A program made the translations under genes and the position numbers. The notes beneath the pieces are model-generated. The model did not search any database, was not told the DNA's origin, and saw nothing but the letters and a program-made list of their open reading frames with translations. Shown here piece after piece: positions 5,216 through 5,382 of a stretch of DNA of 5,382 bases; position 1 is the stretch's first letter; every line of letters starts with the position of its first letter. Source of the DNA: Bacillota bacterium (lineage in GTDB: Bacteria > Bacillota > Clostridia > Lachnospirales > Anaerotignaceae); contig JAFYQL010000091.1 in the NCBI GenBank assembly GCA_017547125.1, positions 1-5,382 on the forward strand. Reading direction: 5' to 3'.

Positions 5216-5257
5216 AAACTTAGAAAACTAATTTATATTGAGTTTGAAGGTGAATAC

Positions 5258-5382
5258 ATGAACAGTAAAATTAAAAGTGGTTTTGCAGACAGACTTTTTG
5301 AGTACATTCTTACAATGGAAACTGTTGAAGAATGCTATCAGCTTTTTGAAGACCTTTGCACTGTGCACGAAATCAATTCAAT
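5258..5382 (+). CDS. TrpR-like regulator of the YerC/YecD family (N-terminal part, runs off window)
   Basis: The first 41 codons of a gene cut by the window edge. The sequence MNSKIKSGFADRLFEYILTM is followed by ETVEECYQLFEDLCTVHEIN, which closely follows the family pattern L…I..L.…EECy.FFdDLCTv.Ei.S seen in Bacillus YerC. Family members are about 100 residues and fold like the TrpR repressor, with the DNA-binding helices in the missing part. The ATG at 5258 is preceded by GAAGGTGA (5245-5252), an acceptable Shine-Dalgarno. In Bacillus, yerC lies near pcrB-pcrA-ligA; whether that is so here is beyond the window. The regulated genes are unknown from this sequence. Nothing visible indicates a tryptophan-repressor role, and the TrpR resemblance is one of fold. 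Confidence 0.87.
   Translation, partial: MNSKIKSGFADRLFEYILTMETVEECYQLFEDLCTVHEINS

Overview
The window looks like ordinary chromosomal DNA from a low-GC Firmicute, most likely a gut-type clostridium (Oscillospiraceae/Ruminococcus-like). This is an inference from the AT-rich spacers, strong AGGAGG ribosome binding sites, a T-box riboswitch, and the protein families present (TyrRS with S4 domain, PepT, PflX-type radical SAM, YoaS/YozG-type pair, YerC-type TrpR-like protein). I see no IS element, phage gene, CRISPR array, tRNA or rRNA.

Layout. Positions 3-23 hold a perfect hairpin that probably ends tyrS and may serve both strands. tyrS (31-1254, minus) encodes tyrosyl-tRNA synthetase. Its leader (about 1270-1516) is a T-box riboswitch with a conserved T-box sequence, antiterminator, terminator and candidate UAC specifier, behind a good sigma-A promoter (1522-1550). 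Within the leader, a 20-nt sequence is repeated 45 nt apart. The spacer 1551-1767 is AT-rich and holds only a doubtful minus-strand open frame that reads like protein but has no ribosome binding site. A near-consensus promoter (1768-1796) drives a two-gene plus-strand operon: a four-helix DUF2975 membrane protein (1830-2387) and a small Cro/CI-type regulator (2398-2607). This is the YoaS/YozG-type pairing. The operon ends at a strong terminator (2626-2665), probably shared with the convergent pepT.

The minus-strand operon 4824->2699 carries a PflX/COG1313-type radical SAM protein followed by peptidase T (pepT), with an 11-bp gap in which the first stop codon runs into the pepT Shine-Dalgarno. 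Divergent from it, a small four-cysteine zinc-ribbon-like protein (4934-5161) is read rightward from a promoter that overlaps the upstream region of the radical SAM gene. The last gene (5258 to the window edge) is the N-terminal part of a YerC/YecD-type TrpR-like regulator with its own extended -10 promoter.

Two real genes have more plausible starts downstream of a longer open frame (tyrS, DUF2975), and the same applies to the zinc-ribbon protein. In each case the longer start overlaps a Shine-Dalgarno or terminator. The least characterised biology here is the membrane-protein/regulator pair, the radical SAM protein of unknown substrate and the small zinc-ribbon protein. I do not see convincing evidence for a wholly new system.
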